From assembly GCA_963737425.1 (NCBI GenBank), contig CAVTSX010000004.1, positions 124,001-188,000 on the forward strand: a stretch of 64,000 bases of DNA, read 5' to 3'. The position numbers and the translations under genes were made by a program. Under the pieces are notes generated by a model. It saw only the letters and a list, made by a program, of their open reading frames with translations. It was not told the origin of the DNA and searched no databases. Positions 61,828-64,000 of this stretch are shown here, piece after piece; within the stretch, counting starts at the first letter, position 1; the number at the start of each line of letters is the position of its first letter. The DNA comes from DASXRA01 sp963737425. GTDB lineage: Bacteria > Actinomycetota > Actinomycetes > Mycobacteriales > Jatrophihabitantaceae.

Positions 61828-64000
61828 GCGGCGTGACGGCGATCGAGCTCGCGCACCTGCTCGGGCTCAACCCGCCGACCGACGAGCAGGCGGCGGTCAT
61901 CGAATCGCCGCCTGCGCCCGCCGTCGTCATCGCCGGCGCCGGATCGGGCAAGACCGAGACGATGGCCGCTCGCGTCGTCTGGCTCGTGGCCAACCGCTTC
62001 GTCACTCCCGACTCCGTGCTCGGCTTGACGTTCACCCGTAAGGCAGCGGCCGAACTCGGGCGTCGCATCCGGTGGCGTCTGGCCGGGTGGCGCCATGTGG
62101 TCGAGCGTGAGCGGCCGGCCGACCGTGAGCATCTCGCCGAGCTGCTCGCCGGTGAACCGACGGTGCTCACCTATTCGGCGTACGCCGCGCGCCTGGTCGC
62201 CGAGCACGCGATGCGAGTGGGCGCCGAACCGAACTCGCGGCTGCTGTCGCAGGCGGTTTGCTGGCAGCTCGCCGACTCCGTCGTGCGGCGCTACCCCGGC
62301 GCGCTGCCAACGGGCGTCGGCGCGCTCGGCTCGATCACGCAGTACGTCCTGGCCCTCACCAGCCAGCTCGTCGATCATCTGGTAGAGCCGGATGCCGTCG
62401 AGCAGTACTGCCGGGCTCTCGCCGACGAGCTGAGCGCGATCTATGCCGGCGACCCGCCGCCGTCCAGCGACGCCGGGAGGTTGTGGTCGTCCCTGCAGCA
62501 CCGACTGGCCCTGCTGCCCCTGGTGGGCGACTATGCCGCGGCCAAGCGCGCGCTGCAGGCCGTCGACTTCGGCGACCAGATGTCCCTTGCGGCGCAGTTG
62601 GCGCAGGTGCCCGAGGTGGTCCAGGCCGAGCGCAGCCGTTACGGCGCCGTGCTGCTCGACGAGTACCAGGACACCGGCCACTCCCAGGTGTGCCTGCTCA
62701 GCGGGCTGTTCGGCGATGGGCATCCCGTCACGGCGGTCGGCGACCCGTTCCAGTCGATCTACGGATGGCGGGGTGCCAGCGCCGGCAACATCCGCCGTTT
62801 CGCGACGACGTTCCCGCTCGCGAACTCCGAGCCCGCAGCGCAATTCCCGTTGACGACGAGCTGGCGCAACGACGAGGTGGTGCTGCGCGCCGCCAACGCC
62901 GTGGCTGCTCCGCTGCGGCACGGCGCCGCCACCATCGAGTTGCGTCCGCGCCCTGAGGCCGGTCCGGGGCAGATCCGGCTGGCAGTCGTCGAGACCGTCG
63001 AGGACGAAGCCCGCTGGCTCGCCGCGCGGATGCTCGCCGAATGGCAGGCCCGGCCCGTCGGCGCGCGAACGGCCGCCGTGCTCGCGCGGCGCCGCTCGCA
63101 GATCAACGAGATCCGCGAGGCGCTGCTGGACGTGGGGCTGCCGGTCGAGGTCATGGGTCTTGGCGGGTTGCTCACCACGCCCGAGGTGGTCGACGTCGTG
63201 GCGAGCCTGCGGGTCCTGGCCGATCACCGCTCCGGCCCGGCGCTGGCCCGGCTGCTGACCGGCGCGCGCTGGCGCATCGGGGCGAGCGACCTGAGCGCGC
63301 TCGGTGCCCGGGCGAGCGAACTGGCGCGCGAGCGGCGTCCGGCCGCGGCCGGTCAGCGCTCGGTGCTCGACGAGCCCGTCGACCAGGGCAGCCTCATCGA
63401 GGCGCTCGACGATCTCGGTCGCATCGGGCGGTACTCGGCCGAAGGTGCCCGCCGGATGACCGCACTCGCCCACGAGCTGCGTGGCCTGCGCCGGCGCCTG
63501 TCCGCGCCGCTGCCCGAACTCGTGGCCGACGTCGAGCGCATGAGTGGCGTCGACATCGAGGTCGCGGCCCGGGCCGACCGGGCTGCGGTGGGTCGCGTCC
63601 ACCTCGACCGCTTCCTGGACGAAGCCGCGCGCTTTGCCGCTGAGGCCGACGAGGCGACGCTCACGGCCTTCCTTGCCTTCCTCGATGCGGCCGAGGTCGA
63701 GGAGAACGGCCTGGACTCCGGCGAGGTGGCGGTGGAGAAGGAGCGGGTCCAGATCCTCACGGTGCACGCGGCGAAGGGCCTGGAGTGGGATGTCGTCGCG
63801 GTGCCCGGGCTCGTCGAGGGGGTGTTCCCGGCCGACCCGAAGGGCGTCGACTGGACCCGCGCCCGGCAGCTGTTGCCGGCGCAGCTTCGTGGCGACCGCA
63901 CCGACCTGCCGTCGCTGGACCTCAACGGCGCCGCCGACCGAAAACAGGTCAGCGCTGTCCTGAAAGATCACGCGCAGCAGGTCAAGCGCCGTCACGCCGA
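61824..64000 (+). CDS. adnB: helicase-nuclease subunit AdnB, 3' truncated by window
   Basis: The frame from the GTG at 61824 stays open to the window end (725 codons seen of about 1100). Walker A is AGAGSGKTE at about 37-45, Walker B DEYQDTGHSQ at about 279, then AVGDPFQSIYGWRG and LTVHAAKGLEWDVV near 648. It is the second motor of AdnAB and, in mycobacteria, the main one. The nuclease domain lies beyond the window. The GTGA overlap ensures equal synthesis with AdnA; a second GTG at 61833 is possible. Confidence 0.93.
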   Translation, partial: MSGVTAIELAHLLGLNPPTDEQAAVIESPPAPAVVIAGAGSGKTETMAARVVWLVANRFVTPDSVLGLTFTRKAAAELGRRIRWRLAGWRHVVERERPADREHLAELLAGEPTVLTYSAYAARLVAEHAMRVGAEPNSRLLSQAVCWQLADSVVRRYPGALPTGVGALGSITQYVLALTSQLVDHLVEPDAVEQYCRALADELSAIYAGDPPPSSDAGRLWSSLQHRLALLPLVGDYAAAKRALQAVDFGDQMSLAAQLAQVPEVVQAERSRYGAVLLDEYQDTGHSQVCLLSGLFGDGHPVTAVGDPFQSIYGWRGASAGNIRRFATTFPLANSEPAAQFPLTTSWRNDEVVLRAANAVAAPLRHGAATIELRPRPEAGPGQIRLAVVETVEDEARWLAARMLAEWQARPVGARTAAVLARRRSQINEIREALLDVGLPVEVMGLGGLLTTPEVVDVVASLRVLADHRSGPALARLLTGARWRIGASDLSALGARASELARERRPAAAGQRSVLDEPVDQGSLIEALDDLGRIGRYSAEGARRMTALAHELRGLRRRLSAPLPELVADVERMSGVDIEVAARADRAAVGRVHLDRFLDEAARFAAEADEATLTAFLAFLDAAEVEENGLDSGEVAVEKERVQILTVHAAKGLEWDVVAVPGLVEGVFPADPKGVDWTRARQLLPAQLRGDRTDLPSLDLNGAADRKQVSAVLKDHAQQVKRRHA

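Noticed and set aside
61758..63995. 745-codon minus-strand frame opposite adnB
   Set aside because: The plus strand encodes all helicase motifs; this frame is a shadow.

Overview
The window is a contiguous piece of a high-GC actinobacterial chromosome, gene-dense and with many 4-nt ATGA/GTGA overlaps. No rRNA, tRNA, CRISPR array or insertion sequence was seen. The gene set (MtrAB-LpqB, SecA1, an Rv3235-like protein, MoeZ, DUF3107, AdnAB, a WS/DGAT enzyme, EccC/WXG100) points to a lineage related to, but not inside, the mycobacteria. No species call is made.

Layout. 1-4.7 kb: a mannose-activation operon, manB (5' end outside the window), Trm112-like, TobH/SIS-like, CDF transporter, manA. 4.7-6.6 kb: a MerR-type HTH open in frame into ahcY. 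6.7-11 kb: mtrA-mtrB-lpqB. 11-18.1 kb: comF, hpf, a tandem GNAT gene, secA, an Rv3235-like gene and a LysM membrane protein. 18.2-24 kb: a conserved hypothetical, a small excisionase-type HTH, a divergent MFS exporter/XRE regulator pair around a perfect palindrome, and an orphan SAF(CpaB-like)/CpaE-like pair. 24-29 kb: WS/DGAT acyltransferase, patatin, DUF6912, pruA. 29-34.4 kb: a small type VII secretion locus (FHA-EccC, WXG100, SUFU-domain protein). 34.4-43 kb: HTTM membrane protein and partner, NodB deacetylase, CorA, MaoC, NUDIX, a small membrane protein with a PH-domain protein, PHP phosphoesterase, Gly-rich membrane protein, RecB-type nuclease. 43-50 kb: MpaB-like protein, hydrolase, PQQ-propeller protein, DEAD-box helicase, ferritin-like protein, a 600-nt gene-poor stretch, DUF3107, TetR. 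50-53.3 kb: NHEJ locus (separate polymerase and ligase genes facing ku). 53-58.7 kb: hydrolase, DUF3152 zincin-like protein, LuxR regulator, moeZ, DinB-like protein, alkyltransferase-like protein. 58.7-64 kb: adnA and a 3'-truncated adnB.

From memory, the order manB...manA - ahcY - mtrAB-lpqB - comF - hpf - secA, and later helicase - ferritin-like - DUF3107 - TetR - DUF3152 - moeZ - AdnAB, follows M. tuberculosis Rv3257c to Rv3201c. Blocks at about 18-43 kb and the NHEJ locus at 50-53 kb look like additions to that backbone. Several genes (MerR/ahcY, the 26-aa ORF before the SAF gene, ferritin-like, DinB-like) have a TANNNT-like -10 element 6-8 nt before the start codon, the usual sign of leaderless actinobacterial transcripts.

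The observations most worth following are the MerR-AhcY read-through frame with an internal Shine-Dalgarno, the compact FHA-EccC/WXG100/SUFU locus with a 13-bp inverted repeat made of two DnaA-box sequences, the 32-bp palindrome between the MFS and XRE genes, and the orphan SAF/CpaE pair led by a hydrophobic micro-ORF.
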